Below are positions 52,776 through 62,000 of a stretch of DNA of 64,000 bases, in pieces; within the stretch, counting starts at the first letter, position 1, and every line of letters starts with the position of its first letter. This DNA is from Bacteroidia bacterium (GTDB lineage: Bacteria; Bacteroidota; Bacteroidia; Cytophagales; Flammeovirgaceae), in NCBI GenBank assembly GCA_030425505.1, contig JAUIAB010000004.1, forward strand, positions 62,001 to 126,000, given 5' to 3'. The notes under the pieces were generated by a model. It did no database searches and was not told where the DNA came from. It saw only the letters and a program-made list of their open reading frames with translations. The position numbers and the translations under genes are program-made.

Positions 52776-53519
52776 TCAATTAATTAGAAAAGAGAATCCA
52801 AAGCCCAAAACAATATACAAAAGAACACTAAAAAAACTTACTGCTGCATATTTCAAAAAATAAAGGCTATTTTTTTTAGCAAAAAAGGATTGTATACAGT
52901 AAAATATGTACCCTACTAAAATTAATAGTTGCACCTGATTTAGATGAAAGCCTAGGTATTTATTTATAATCATAATAGGTATTGTGACAAAAATATAGAC
53001 TCCCGCTATGTAGAAACTGATTGCTAAATATTCTGCGAAATAGTATTTTTTTCTAAAAAACAGTTTTAACATTAATCCATTTGAAAATATTAAGGTCAGC
53101 ATAATTTTGTCTATGTTATTTATCATAAACCTGGCAGCTCCTATAATTTTTCTTTGCAAATCAGCTATTCTTGCTGAATTAACTTTTTGAATTTGGCCCT
53201 CAAGAGGATCATAATCAATAAGTTTTTTTAGTATTATGTAGATTGCTGTTAGAAGTATAAAAAATGCTATTGGCTTGTAGTATTTTTTTCTCTTCCCTGC
53301 CAAGTACTCTCTAAAAATTTTACCTGGATTTATTATTAGCCACTTTATTGTAGTTAAAAATGGTCCTTCAAAAGAAAATGCGGCACTTAGAAAGTGGTCA
53401 AATGTTTCTTTGAATGTAATTCTATCTATGTTAGATTTTTGACCACAATGTGAGCAAAACTTATCTATCAGTCTTTCTCCACAATTCAGGCATGTTTGGT
53501 TTTTTAGTTTAAAACTCAT
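52776..53519 (-). CDS. DUF3667 membrane protein with N-terminal zinc ribbon
   Basis: This 247-aa protein starts with a four-cysteine ribbon (CLNCGERLIDKFCSHCGQK, about 10-28). An amphipathic segment (ITFKETFDHFLSAAFSFEGPFLTTIKWLIINPGKIFREYLAGKRKKYYKPIAF in outline) and four to five hydrophobic helices follow. The zinc ribbon plus the PGxxxxxYLxGKRxxYxxP motif defines DUF3667. Function is unknown. It is transcribed alone and converges with the PspC gene. Confidence 0.88.
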   Translation of the reverse strand: MSFKLKNQTCLNCGERLIDKFCSHCGQKSNIDRITFKETFDHFLSAAFSFEGPFLTTIKWLIINPGKIFREYLAGKRKKYYKPIAFFILLTAIYIILKKLIDYDPLEGQIQKVNSARIADLQRKIIGAARFMINNIDKIMLTLIFSNGLMLKLFFRKKYYFAEYLAISFYIAGVYIFVTIPIMIINKYLGFHLNQVQLLILVGYIFYCIQSFFAKKNSLYFLKYAAVSFFSVLLYIVLGFGFSFLIN

Positions 53520-53639
53520 TTAATTAATCCCATTAGAAGTAAATTTACATGATCTATGAGATAGTTTCACAAGATGTATTTGTAAGCTGCTGGTTGTCAG
53601 AAACAAATTATATATCCTTGTGAAATTAATTTAAAGGGT

Positions 53640-53678
53640 TCTAATCATAGAAGGACATATTGCATAACTATGATTAGA
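53640..53678. repeat. 11-bp inverted repeat upstream of the second structured RNA
   Basis: TCTAATCATAG (53640-53650) and CTATGATTAGA (53668-53678) are exact complements around a 17-nt spacer. It lies about 65 bp before the RNA-like element at 53745. No T-tract follows, so it is not an ordinary terminator on the plus strand. Confidence 0.45.
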
Positions 53679-53736
53679 TCTTGTAAGTATTAGGTTTATA
53701 ATGAGTTATAAATATAATCTCAATTATTCTGATTAG

Positions 53737-53860
53737 GCATGTCTGCACCCTGAGGTAAGAGGCTATGCCAAAGATCGAATGGGCTTGTGGGGTTGTTCTA
53801 GCTTTGGCAGCCGGGACGAGCCTTGCGCAAGGGTGTCCACTTCTATTTATTTTTTGAAAA
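53737..53860 (+). ncRNA. Structured RNA candidate, copy 2 (6S-like architecture)
   Basis: GCACCCT (53745-53751) pairs with AGGGTGT (53830-53836) to close a 92-nt element. Inner stems are GGCT (53761-53764) with AGCC (53809-53812) and GCCAAAG (53767-53773) with CTTTGGC (53802-53808). The internal loop is 9 nt on the left and 17 nt on the right, almost the same as in copy 1. Shared primary sequence includes GGCATG or AGCATG before the stem, TGGG and TTGTG in the apical part, and CTATTTATT after it. It lies in a 413-bp gap with no ORF. Confidence 0.6.
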
Positions 53861-53932
53861 TTTTGAATATTCTACTTAATGTTATTGCGTAAAAATCATT
53901 ATTATAGCGATCTATTTATTTACTTAAGCACT

Positions 53933-54712
53933 ATGGATATTTATCATAAATTAAAAGGTTTCGTTCTCTCTGGTCTTGGAGTTCTTTTTTTGTTTGCTTT
54001 TGCCTCTTGTAGTAATGAAAAGGAGGAACTTAAAAAATCTTTGGAAGAGGCTAGAAGTGAGCTAGAAAGTAGAGATAGTGTTAATCAGCTTCTAGCACAA
54101 AAGGTAGATGTAGTTTATGGCTTTCTAGATTCTATTAAGCTATCTGAGGATAATTTGACTATCAGCCTGGAGAAAGGGACAAGCTATGATACTTATTTGG
54201 ATAAGTTTGAGAGGGTTAAGTCTTATATTGATAATTCGAAGGAGGAAATCATCCGTATGGAAAAGTCTTTGGAAGATGCCTATTCTAAGTCTAATGTATT
54301 AAGCGGGATTGTTAAGAATCTTAGAAGGACTTTAGAAGAAAAGGAAGCGGCAATTGCAGCTCTTAATCAAAAGGTTGAAAAGTATAAGGAGGAGAATAAT
54401 GCTCTGATTAAAATGGTAGATATTCAAAGGGAAGAATTACGCGCTCAAGAAGAAAAAATCAAAGTTAAACAAAGTGAGATTGAAGATTTAGAGAAGAAAA
54501 TCATTGCTTTGGTTGATAATTCGAAAAAAAAGGAGGCAGACTCCTACTTTACGCAAGCTAAAACGCTGGAAGAAATGGCACTAAGAACCAAGCTTGCCCC
54601 AAAAAAGAAACAAAAGACTTTTGAAGAAGCTTATAATCTATATAAAAAAGCGTTTGAAGCAGGTAGACTTGATGCTTATGAGAAAATGGAGAGCTTGGCT
54701 TCTAAGATTTGA
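53933..54712 (+). CDS. Coiled-coil lipoprotein
   Basis: This 259-aa protein has a lipoprotein signal peptide with lipobox FASC (LGVLFLFAFASC). A long coiled-coil region of heptads follows (ELKKSLEEARSELESRD, AALNQKVEKYKEENNALIK, RAQEEKIKVKQSEIEDLEKK). The C-terminus has a short tetratricopeptide-like segment (FEEAYNLYKKAFEAGRLDAYEK). The ATG at 53933 is chosen because it directly precedes the signal peptide. Its TGA overlaps the ATG of the next gene (ATGA-type), so the two are coupled. Function unknown. Confidence 0.75.
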   Translation: MDIYHKLKGFVLSGLGVLFLFAFASCSNEKEELKKSLEEARSELESRDSVNQLLAQKVDVVYGFLDSIKLSEDNLTISLEKGTSYDTYLDKFERVKSYIDNSKEEIIRMEKSLEDAYSKSNVLSGIVKNLRRTLEEKEAAIAALNQKVEKYKEENNALIKMVDIQREELRAQEEKIKVKQSEIEDLEKKIIALVDNSKKKEADSYFTQAKTLEEMALRTKLAPKKKQKTFEEAYNLYKKAFEAGRLDAYEKMESLASKI

Positions 54713-55335
54713 TGCTAGAAGGTATTGAAAATATCATTTTTGACCTCGGAGGTGTAATCGTTAATATTGATTATGATAAAACAATTGATGCATTTTCCCG
54801 ATTATCTGGAAATATTATGCCTCAAATTTTTAATAAGTACTACCAAAGTAAGGTTTTTGCAGAATTTGAGATTGGAAGTTTTTCTGCTCAAGAGTTTCGA
54901 TCTCAGGTAAAAAAGAAGTTTGGGTTTGAAGCTACTGACAAAAAGTTTGACAAGGCTTGGAGTGCTATGCTTCTTGATACTCCTCCAGAAAGGCTAGAAT
55001 TACTTTTAGATTTAAAGGAGAAGAAAAGAACATTTCTTCTTAGCAATACGAATAAGATTCACATTAGGGATTATAATAAAATATTGCAAAAGGAGTTTAA
55101 TCATTATCTGGAGAATTTTTTTGAAAAAGTATATCTGTCTCATCTTGTTAAGAAAAGAAAACCTGATGTCAGTATTTATAAGCAAGTGGTCTCGGAAAAT
55201 AATCTTGACCCCAGAAAAACACTTTTTGTTGACGACACAGAGACCAATATCATTGGCGCTAGAAAAGCGGGGCTTCAAGCTCAGTTGATTACTAATGAGC
55301 TAACTATTAATTCTCTATTTGAAGGGTGGTATTAA
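54712..55335 (+). CDS. HAD-superfamily hydrolase, subfamily IA
   Basis: This 207-aa phosphatase-like protein carries motif I IIFDLGGVIVNID, motif II in FLLSNTN, the motif III lysine in KRKPDVSIYKQV, and motif IV LFVDDTETNIIGARKAG. The DLGGV form of motif I is typical of the YihX-like group, which includes sugar-phosphate phosphatases. It starts inside the stop codon of the lipoprotein gene and overlaps the end of convergent cdaA by 4 bp. Substrate unknown. Confidence 0.88.
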   Translation: MLEGIENIIFDLGGVIVNIDYDKTIDAFSRLSGNIMPQIFNKYYQSKVFAEFEIGSFSAQEFRSQVKKKFGFEATDKKFDKAWSAMLLDTPPERLELLLDLKEKKRTFLLSNTNKIHIRDYNKILQKEFNHYLENFFEKVYLSHLVKKRKPDVSIYKQVVSENNLDPRKTLFVDDTETNIIGARKAGLQAQLITNELTINSLFEGWY

Positions 55336-56198
55336 GCTACATTTTTCTCTTGTGGCTTTATTTTATTTTCGTTTTCTACTTCTGCTTTTAGTTTTTGTGT
55401 TAAACTCCCTGTGTAGTACTCATTTAGTTTTTTTCTAACTTCTAGTAAGGATAGGTTATGGTCTATTATTCCATTTTGAACAAAGGATATCTCTCCCGTT
55501 TCTTCTGATACTACTAATACTGCAGCATTTGTTTCTTCGGTTATTCCTATTGCTGCTCTATGCCTCAAACCAAAGTTTGCTGGTATTTCTTGGTTATCAG
55601 AAACAGGTAGTATACACCTTGCTGCTACTACTCTTCCATCTTGTATTATAGCGGCACCGTCATGTAAAGGGCTATTTTTAAAAAAGACCGATATTAGTAG
55701 TCGCTTAGAGACTTTGGCATCTAAGTAATCTCCTGTCTCTACGTATGCTTTGAGCTCTTCCCTTTTTGTAATTACTATCAGAGCTCCAGTATTAGTTCCT
55801 CCTAAGCTTTTTAATGCTTCAACTATTGGATTTATATTGTATTGGTCTACCTGTTGGCGGTTTTTTCTGAATATCTTGAAGATTTTCATTTCATCTAGTG
55901 CCGCTGACTTTCCTATTAGCAGTAGGAATTTTTTTATTTCATGTTGAAATAGTATCACTGCTGCTATTACTCCTACATTGATGAATTGACCCAAAATCTC
56001 TGAAAGTAAAGACATTTTAGTAGCCTGTACTATCAAGTATGTTAAGTAAATAAACAGAAACCCTATGATTACTCTGTAGGCAACACTTTTTCTGATTAGT
56101 TTGTATAGTTGAAATAGTAAAATAGTTACTAGCAAGACATCAATGATATCTATCCAATGTACTTCTAGAAAACCTATTTGCAACCCAAGTAACGGCAA
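55332..56198 (-). CDS. cdaA: Diadenylate cyclase CdaA
   Basis: CdaA makes cyclic di-AMP from two ATP. This 288-aa protein has three N-terminal transmembrane helices (about 15-95) and a DAC domain with the catalytic motifs HDGAAII and LRHRAAIGITEETNAAVLVVSEETG (RHR). In Firmicutes it is co-transcribed with its regulator cdaR (YbbR); here the YbbR gene is about 45 kb away. The C-terminus ends in a lysine-rich tail. Confidence 0.95.
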   Translation of the reverse strand: MPLLGLQIGFLEVHWIDIIDVLLVTILLFQLYKLIRKSVAYRVIIGFLFIYLTYLIVQATKMSLLSEILGQFINVGVIAAVILFQHEIKKFLLLIGKSAALDEMKIFKIFRKNRQQVDQYNINPIVEALKSLGGTNTGALIVITKREELKAYVETGDYLDAKVSKRLLISVFFKNSPLHDGAAIIQDGRVVAARCILPVSDNQEIPANFGLRHRAAIGITEETNAAVLVVSEETGEISFVQNGIIDHNLSLLEVRKKLNEYYTGSLTQKLKAEVENENKIKPQEKNVA

Positions 56199-56469
56199 TG
56201 GTGTATGTAGTTAATACTGTTTAAATACTTGTCTGTCAAACTCTATTTAAGTGCCTGATTTTTAATATTTTAAATTTACGTCTTTTTTAAAAATTATGAA
56301 AATAATATTTTCATTTTATTGAGGTTTATTTCATTTTTATTTGTGTAGTTGTGTGATTTTTTTTGGTAAATAGCTATTTAATACGTTAAAGCTTCTTAAT
56401 AATTATAATTTTAGTTGAATTATTATGTCTGTAGGTGTTTTTTTGTAGGACTGTTTTGTATAATAGCTA

Positions 56470-57552
56470 ATGAAGGTTTTTGACAAATATATTTTACTTA
56501 AGTTTTTTAAGACGTTTCTTTTTGTTGTTGTTGTCCTCAATGTGATTATATGCATTGTTGATTATGCTGAAAAATCGGATGACTTTATCAGGGCTGAGAT
56601 TCCATTTAAGGAAATTGTTTTTGATTATTATCTGAACTTTATTGTTTTTATGGCAAGCTCATTGAGCCCTATTGCCATTTTTATTAGTGCTGTTTTTATC
56701 ACTGCCAGGATGGCTTCTCATTCAGAGATTATCGCTATGCTTAGTTCTGGCATGAGCTATATCCGTTTTGTTGGTGTTTTTTTGGGTGGTTCTATTGCTG
56801 TTGCAATTATTACTTTCGTGTTAGTTGGATGGGTGATACCTGATGCTGCAAAAACGAAGGTTGCTTTTCAGGTTAAATATCTGAAAAAGCCTTATTACTA
56901 CGATGGTAAAAATATTCACTTGAAAACTAGTGACTCTACATATGCTTATATGGAGTCTTACAGAAATACAAGTCAAACTGGTTATCAGTTTACTTTGGAA
57001 AAAATTGATGGCACTAAGCTTGTAGAAAAACTTTCTTCTAATAAGATCCAATGGGATAGCACTTTGCAAAAGTGGCATATTGATAGGTATAAGCATCTTT
57101 TTTTTGATAATTCAGGGGATTTAAGTAAAATATCTGAAGGAAAAGATATAGATACTGTTTTGAATATTACTCCGCAATATTTTGAAAGTCGCTATCGATT
57201 AAATGAAACGATGACTTTGAAGGAATTGGATGATTTTATTGAAATTGAAAAGGCAAGAGGTGTTGGTAATGTAGAGGTTTTTTTACATGAGAAATATGAA
57301 AGGTATGCCTACCCTTTTGCTGTTATTCTGCTAACGCTGATGGGTGCAATTGTAGCTTCTCGCAAAACAAGGCAAGGCTCTGGCTTCCAGATAGCTCTGG
57401 GGTTTTTGTTTGCCTTTATTTTTATACTTTTTGTGATGATGAGTAGAAGTATAGGAGCGGCTGGGTCTCTAAGCCCTATGTTAGCTGCATGGCTTCCTAC
57501 CATTATCTTTTCTTTTGTTACTGCGGGGCTCTATTTTTATGCTCCTAAGTAA
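56470..57552 (+). CDS. LptF/LptG-family permease
   Basis: This 360-aa protein has six transmembrane helices: an N-terminal group of three, a periplasmic beta-jellyroll domain (about 145-260), and a C-terminal group. The family's motif KYILLKFFKTFLFVVVVL at the N-terminus and YAFAVILLTLMGAIVAS-like segment near the end are clear. LptF and LptG with the ATPase LptB extract lipopolysaccharide from the inner membrane. Bacteroidota often encode one LptF/G per locus. The upstream 271 bp (56199-56469) are AT-rich with no other feature. Confidence 0.9.
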   Translation: MKVFDKYILLKFFKTFLFVVVVLNVIICIVDYAEKSDDFIRAEIPFKEIVFDYYLNFIVFMASSLSPIAIFISAVFITARMASHSEIIAMLSSGMSYIRFVGVFLGGSIAVAIITFVLVGWVIPDAAKTKVAFQVKYLKKPYYYDGKNIHLKTSDSTYAYMESYRNTSQTGYQFTLEKIDGTKLVEKLSSNKIQWDSTLQKWHIDRYKHLFFDNSGDLSKISEGKDIDTVLNITPQYFESRYRLNETMTLKELDDFIEIEKARGVGNVEVFLHEKYERYAYPFAVILLTLMGAIVASRKTRQGSGFQIALGFLFAFIFILFVMMSRSIGAAGSLSPMLAAWLPTIIFSFVTAGLYFYAPK

Positions 57553-57597
57553 ACTTCTCATTGTAATAGCTGGTTAGTGCTGAAGGTTCATTGGTAT

Positions 57598-58707
57598 ATG
57601 AAGTTTATTTATCTTTTTTTAGTTTTTTTATTTTTAGCAAAATGCTCTAGTACTCCAAAAGTAGGTCTGGATACTTCTCTAGTTGCAATGGTATTGAAAG
57701 ATAGGAAGTATGGATTTATTAACCCTAAAGGAGAATATGTTATTGAACCTCAGTACCCTCTAGCTCGACCTTTCTCTAATGGTTTGGCATGTGTTAATAT
57801 AGGTGGTGTAAGATCATTTAATAGTTTTTTAGGTAAAGAAACTGTTAGTGGAGGGAAGTATGTTTTTATTGACTTAAGTAATAACAAGGTAATTGAGAGT
57901 GAACTGCTGGCTTTCCCTTCTTCTTTCTATGAAAATATGGCTTTAATTGAATATGGAGAAAATAATAAAGGTAAGTATGGGTATATCAATAAAAAAGGTG
58001 AGTTAGTCGCTGAAAGCTTTGATGCATTAAGTTTATTTGAAGATGGGTTAGCTGCAGCGGCAAAAAGTAATGAAGAACTTTTAGGCTATATTGATACTTT
58101 AGGAAACTGGAAAATTAAGTTAGAATTCAAGTATTTTATTGAAGAGTTTAGTGAGGGTTTTGCTTTAATAGAAGAAGACAAAAAATGTGGGTTTATTAAT
58201 AAGCAAGGTCAAGTTGTTATTCAACCCACATACGATAAAGCTACCTCTTTTCGAGAAGGAGTAGCTGCGGTTTCAATAGATGGCAAGTATGGATTTATTG
58301 ATAAGAATGGTGAGGTCGTAATACAACCTACTTATGAGAATGTATCTAGCTTTAGTGATGGTCTTTGTGCAGTAAAGTTGAATAATATGTGGGGTTATAT
58401 TAATAAAAAAGGGGAGGTTAAAATAGATTTTAAATTTCACAATGTAAGAGACTTTCACAACGGGTGTGCCGCAGTAACAACTAAAACTAGTGGAAAAGCA
58501 GGTATTATTTCTAAACTGGGACAATGGATTGTTAAACCTACTTTTGATAATATTTATTCTTTTAAAAATGGCTATGCTCCCATAGTAAACAACGGGAAAC
58601 TTGGATATATTAATACTAATGGAGAAGTTATTATTCAACCTCAATTTGAAAGAGTGGGTTTTTTTATAAAACCCTATGAAAGCAACAAGGTAATGACTGC
58701 TAATTAA
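57598..58707 (+). CDS. WG-repeat lipoprotein
   Basis: This 369-aa protein has a lipoprotein-type signal (FLVFLFLAKCSST) and about nine tandem WG (KWG-type) repeats: YGFINPKGEYVIEPQY, YGYINKKGELVAESF, CGFINKQGQVVIQPTY, YGFIDKNGEVVIQPTY, WGYINKKGEVKIDFKF and LGYINTNGEVIIQPQF are the clearest. Such repeats form beta-rich solenoid or propeller structures at the cell surface; their roles are poorly known. The ATG at 57598 is preferred over a GTG at 57577. Confidence 0.88.
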   Translation: MKFIYLFLVFLFLAKCSSTPKVGLDTSLVAMVLKDRKYGFINPKGEYVIEPQYPLARPFSNGLACVNIGGVRSFNSFLGKETVSGGKYVFIDLSNNKVIESELLAFPSSFYENMALIEYGENNKGKYGYINKKGELVAESFDALSLFEDGLAAAAKSNEELLGYIDTLGNWKIKLEFKYFIEEFSEGFALIEEDKKCGFINKQGQVVIQPTYDKATSFREGVAAVSIDGKYGFIDKNGEVVIQPTYENVSSFSDGLCAVKLNNMWGYINKKGEVKIDFKFHNVRDFHNGCAAVTTKTSGKAGIISKLGQWIVKPTFDNIYSFKNGYAPIVNNGKLGYINTNGEVIIQPQFERVGFFIKPYESNKVMTAN

Positions 58708-58819
58708 ATGTTCTTTACTTTATATTTTTACTATTATAAAAGTCTACATCTTTTGTATTATGTGTCTTTAAGGTTACTTGGAACCCATAAGCTAATTGCA
58801 CGAATTGTATTTATAAAAA

Positions 58820-59722
58820 ATGCTTAAATATCACATTCAGCTGCACTTCATTGTTTTTCTATGGGGTTTTACAGCTATTCTAGGTGTTTTAATTAATTGT
58901 ACTGCTACTCAAATTGTATTTTATAGAACTGCAATTGCTGCTATTTCTCTTTTTTTAATTTTGAAATTTTTTCAAAAAGGAAATTTTAGAATTGAAAGAA
59001 AGGAAGCAATAAAGTATATCCTAATAGGTTTTTTAATTGCTTTGCACTGGATTTTATTTTTTGCTTCTGCTAAAATCTCTAAAGTGAGTATTTGCCTTGC
59101 TGGGTTATCTACTTGTTCTCTTTTTACTGCAATTTTAGAGCCTTTGTTTAAAAAGTATGCAGTAAAACCATTAGAAATTGCTTTAGGTATTTTTATTGTC
59201 TTTGGCTTGTATTCTATTTTTAAGTTTGAGTTTGATCACACTTTAGGGCTCCTTTTAGCACTTGCTTCTGCTTTTTTTGGTGCTCTTTTCTCTATTCTGA
59301 ATAGTATTTATGCTAAAAAGCAAAAGGCGCTTGTCATTACTTCTTTTGAGATGATGGGTGCTGCTGTCTTTTGTCTTTTGTTATTGCCTTTAGACGCTCT
59401 CTTTTTTAAACAAGACAATTTATTATCTGTTCCTTCATGGACTGATTTAGGCTATATTTTAATTCTATCCTTAGTATGTACTGTCTATGCATTTTATCAG
59501 AATGTAAAAATTCTGAAAGTGTTATCTGCTTTTTATACTAATCTTGTTATTAATCTTGAGCCTGTATATGGTATTTTACTAGCATTTATTTTTTTTGGTG
59601 AAAAAGAGAAGATGAGTAGTGGGTTTTATATTGGTACATCTATTATTTTATTTTCTGTAATTCTGTATTCTTTTTTCAATTATATGCTTTCAAGGAAGAA
59701 GAGTAAGGTTTTAATTCGCTAA
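58820..59722 (+). CDS. EamA/DMT-superfamily transporter
   Basis: This 300-aa inner-membrane protein has ten hydrophobic segments in two five-helix EamA halves. Motifs include FLWGFTAILGVLINCTATQIVFYRTAIAA at the start and NLEPVYGILLAFIFFGEKEKMSSGFYIGTSIIL in the second half. Family members export amino acids, metabolites or drugs. The substrate is unknown. It is convergent with the fructosamine-kinase-like gene. Confidence 0.9.
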   Translation: MLKYHIQLHFIVFLWGFTAILGVLINCTATQIVFYRTAIAAISLFLILKFFQKGNFRIERKEAIKYILIGFLIALHWILFFASAKISKVSICLAGLSTCSLFTAILEPLFKKYAVKPLEIALGIFIVFGLYSIFKFEFDHTLGLLLALASAFFGALFSILNSIYAKKQKALVITSFEMMGAAVFCLLLLPLDALFFKQDNLLSVPSWTDLGYILILSLVCTVYAFYQNVKILKVLSAFYTNLVINLEPVYGILLAFIFFGEKEKMSSGFYIGTSIILFSVILYSFFNYMLSRKKSKVLIR

Positions 59723-59736
59723 ATTGGACTTAATTT

Positions 59737-60606
59737 TTAGCAATATTTTTTTAGTACTCTGTCTACTCCTGCAAGGTAGCTTTTCCCAAAAAGGTTAACA
59801 TGAATCATCAGTGGGTATAGATTATATACTTTTACTCTACTTGAAAAATCTTTTTCTAGAGGTGATATGGTTTCATATGCATTGAAAAAAGAGTTATCAA
59901 AACCTCCAAAGAGTTGTGTAAATGCTAACTCTGCTTCTCTATGCCCAAAATATACAGCTGGATCTATTAGGCAAGGCTCGCCCAGATTATCTGTTATCAG
60001 ATTTCCGCTCCAAAGATCACCATGCAAAAGTGCTGGTTTCTCTTCAGGGAAAAAGCTTTCCGATTTTTTCTTTAAGACTTCAAGTTTTTTTAAATAGTCT
60101 ATTCCTATGCTATTGTTTTTTATAGCTAAGTTGAATTGAGGTTCAAGCCTACACTCAAAAAAGAAGTCATACCAAGTGCTTTTTGGTGTATTGCTTTGGG
60201 ATAGAGAACCGATGTAGTTGTCTTTACTCCAACCAAATGTAAGGTTTGTATTCGAGTGTAGTTTTGCTAGCTTAATTCCAAATTGCTGCCAATAATCTTT
60301 TTTCTTTTGCTTTGGTTCTATCCACTCAAGAATCAAATAGGCAATTTCATCAACCTCCCCTACTCCTAGCACTTGTGGTATTTTGATAGAATTAGTCGAT
60401 TGTAAAAGCTGCAACCCCGCTTTCTCTTTAAAGAACATATCCAAGTTCTCTTTCCTGTTTATTTTGATGAAGTAGTTTCCCTTTTTTGTTGTGGCTTTAT
60501 ATGCTGCGTTTATACATCCTCCCGTTACAAGGTTACATGAAATAGTTTTTGCACTCTCATCTACCGAAAGGTTAATTGCTTTTTCTATTGATTTGATTGA
60601 ATTCAT
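59737..60606 (-). CDS. Fructosamine kinase/ketosamine-3-kinase-family protein
   Basis: This 289-aa cytoplasmic kinase has the fold of aminoglycoside phosphotransferases. Motifs are LLEWIEPKQKKKDYW-like hinge, LLHGDLWSGNLI (Brenner's box, HGDxxxxN) and CLIDPAVYFGHREAELAFTQLFGGF. These define fructosamine kinase enzymes that free proteins from early glycation products. It is transcribed upstream of nothing in particular; mnmA lies next on the same strand. Confidence 0.9.
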   Translation of the reverse strand: MNSIKSIEKAINLSVDESAKTISCNLVTGGCINAAYKATTKKGNYFIKINRKENLDMFFKEKAGLQLLQSTNSIKIPQVLGVGEVDEIAYLILEWIEPKQKKKDYWQQFGIKLAKLHSNTNLTFGWSKDNYIGSLSQSNTPKSTWYDFFFECRLEPQFNLAIKNNSIGIDYLKKLEVLKKKSESFFPEEKPALLHGDLWSGNLITDNLGEPCLIDPAVYFGHREAELAFTQLFGGFDNSFFNAYETISPLEKDFSSRVKVYNLYPLMIHVNLFGKSYLAGVDRVLKKYC

Positions 60607-60701
60607 TCTTGTATGTGTCCAAAATTCATATACTACTGAATATCAGCAACAAATCATTCAAAAAGAACGCATTTAAAATGCACAATATTAGAGTTCAGCA
60701 C

Positions 60702-61898
60702 TTAATAGGAATCTATCACTCCTGAGCCTATTAGTTCATCCTCAAGATACCACGCTGCAAACTGACCTGGAGTGATTCCTCTCTGCTCTTTTTCAAAAAC
60801 GATATATATGCCTTCTTCTCTTTTGTAGAGGCAAGCTTTTTCTAGCTTCTGTCGGTATCTTATCCTTACGAGAAAGGGTTTTTTATCTCCACTTTCAAGT
60901 TTTAAATCTCCTCTGATCCAATGAATATCTTCTTCTTTGATAAATAAGCCTTTTCTAAATAATCCTGGGTGATTTTCCCCCTGACCTGCATATACTATAT
61001 TTTCCTTAGTATCTGTACCAATAATAAACAGTGGCTCTGGTGTACCTCCGATACCTAGTCCTTTTCGTTGACCAATAGTATAAAAATGAGCTCCTATATG
61101 TTCTCCTTTTTTTATTCCACACGCATTTTGTAGTGAATGGGATTTACACAGTTCTTGTAAATATTCTTCAGCATCAAGATAGTTTTTGGGATCAACTGAC
61201 TTAATGCTGTTGGCAGCAATTTCAAGTACTATCCCTTTTTTTTCTTTTAGCTGTTGTTTTAAAAAGTCAGGTAATCGCACTTTACCTATAAAGCATAACC
61301 CCTGCGAGTCTCTTTTTTCAGCAGTTACAAGGTCTAATGAGGAAGCAATTTCTCTCACTTGATTTTTTTGGTATTCTCCAATTGGAAATAATGCTTTGGA
61401 AAGTTGTTTTTGGTTCAGTTGACACAAAAAATAACTCTGGTCTTTATTTTGATCCTTTCCTGCCAATAATCGGTATTGTTCTACTTTTCCTGAGCTATTT
61501 ACCTTTTCTGATTTTCTACAATAATGACCAGTAGCAACATAGTCTGCTCCCAATTTTAATGCTGCATCTAGGAATAGGTCAAATTTAATTTCTCTATTGC
61601 ATAGTATATCAGGGTTTGGCGTTCTTCCTTTTTCGTACTCGTCAAACATGTAGTCTACTATTCTTTTTTTGTATTGAGCACTTAGATCTATCGTTTGAAA
61701 TGGTATTTGAAGCTTATTTGCTACCATGAGCGCATCGTTGCTATCTTCTACCCAAGGGCAATCTCCTTTTATGGTTACTTCTCCGTCATGCCAGTTTTTC
61801 ATAAATATACCGATGACTTCATATCCTTCTTTTTTTAAAAGGTATGCTGCTATACTTGAGTCTACTCCACCAGAAAGTCCTACTACTACTCTTTTCAT
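60702..61898 (-). CDS. mnmA: tRNA-specific 2-thiouridylase
   Basis: MnmA adds sulfur to U34 of Lys, Glu and Gln tRNAs. This 398-aa protein has the PP-loop motif [15 protein letters not shown], the first catalytic cysteine in [21 protein letters not shown], and the second catalytic cysteine in [10 protein letters not shown]. It is somewhat longer than the roughly 365-aa E. coli enzyme. Its 5' leader is almost entirely repeat A copy 3, which ends 2 bp before the start codon. Confidence 0.96.
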   Translation of the reverse strand: MKRVVVGLSGGVDSSIAAYLLKKEGYEVIGIFMKNWHDGEVTIKGDCPWVEDSNDALMVANKLQIPFQTIDLSAQYKKRIVDYMFDEYEKGRTPNPDILCNREIKFDLFLDAALKLGADYVATGHYCRKSEKVNSSGKVEQYRLLAGKDQNKDQSYFLCQLNQKQLSKALFPIGEYQKNQVREIASSLDLVTAEKRDSQGLCFIGKVRLPDFLKQQLKEKKGIVLEIAANSIKSVDPKNYLDAEEYLQELCKSHSLQNACGIKKGEHIGAHFYTIGQRKGLGIGGTPEPLFIIGTDTKENIVYAGQGENHPGLFRKGLFIKEEDIHWIRGDLKLESGDKKPFLVRIRYRQKLEKACLYKREEGIYIVFEKEQRGITPGQFAAWYLEDELIGSGVIDSY

Positions 61899-61900
61899 CT

Positions 61901-61994
61901 GTTTAAGTTTGTGACCTACCTAGTTTATTTCATACACATCTTAATCATTGCTTTGCATGTGTCTCAATTTTAAATCAGACATGGTCTATTTCAT
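61901..61994 (-). repeat. Dispersed intergenic repeat A, copy 3
   Basis: On the minus strand it reads ATGAAATAGACCATGTCTG, TTTAAAATTGAGACACAT, ATGATTAAG, ATGTGT and GTCACAAACTTAAAC. It forms the mnmA leader and starts 6 bp after the DUF2480 stop. CACAT pairs with ATGTG here, where copy 1 has CACAC with GTGTG. Confidence 0.8.
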
Positions 61995-62000
61995 TGATGA

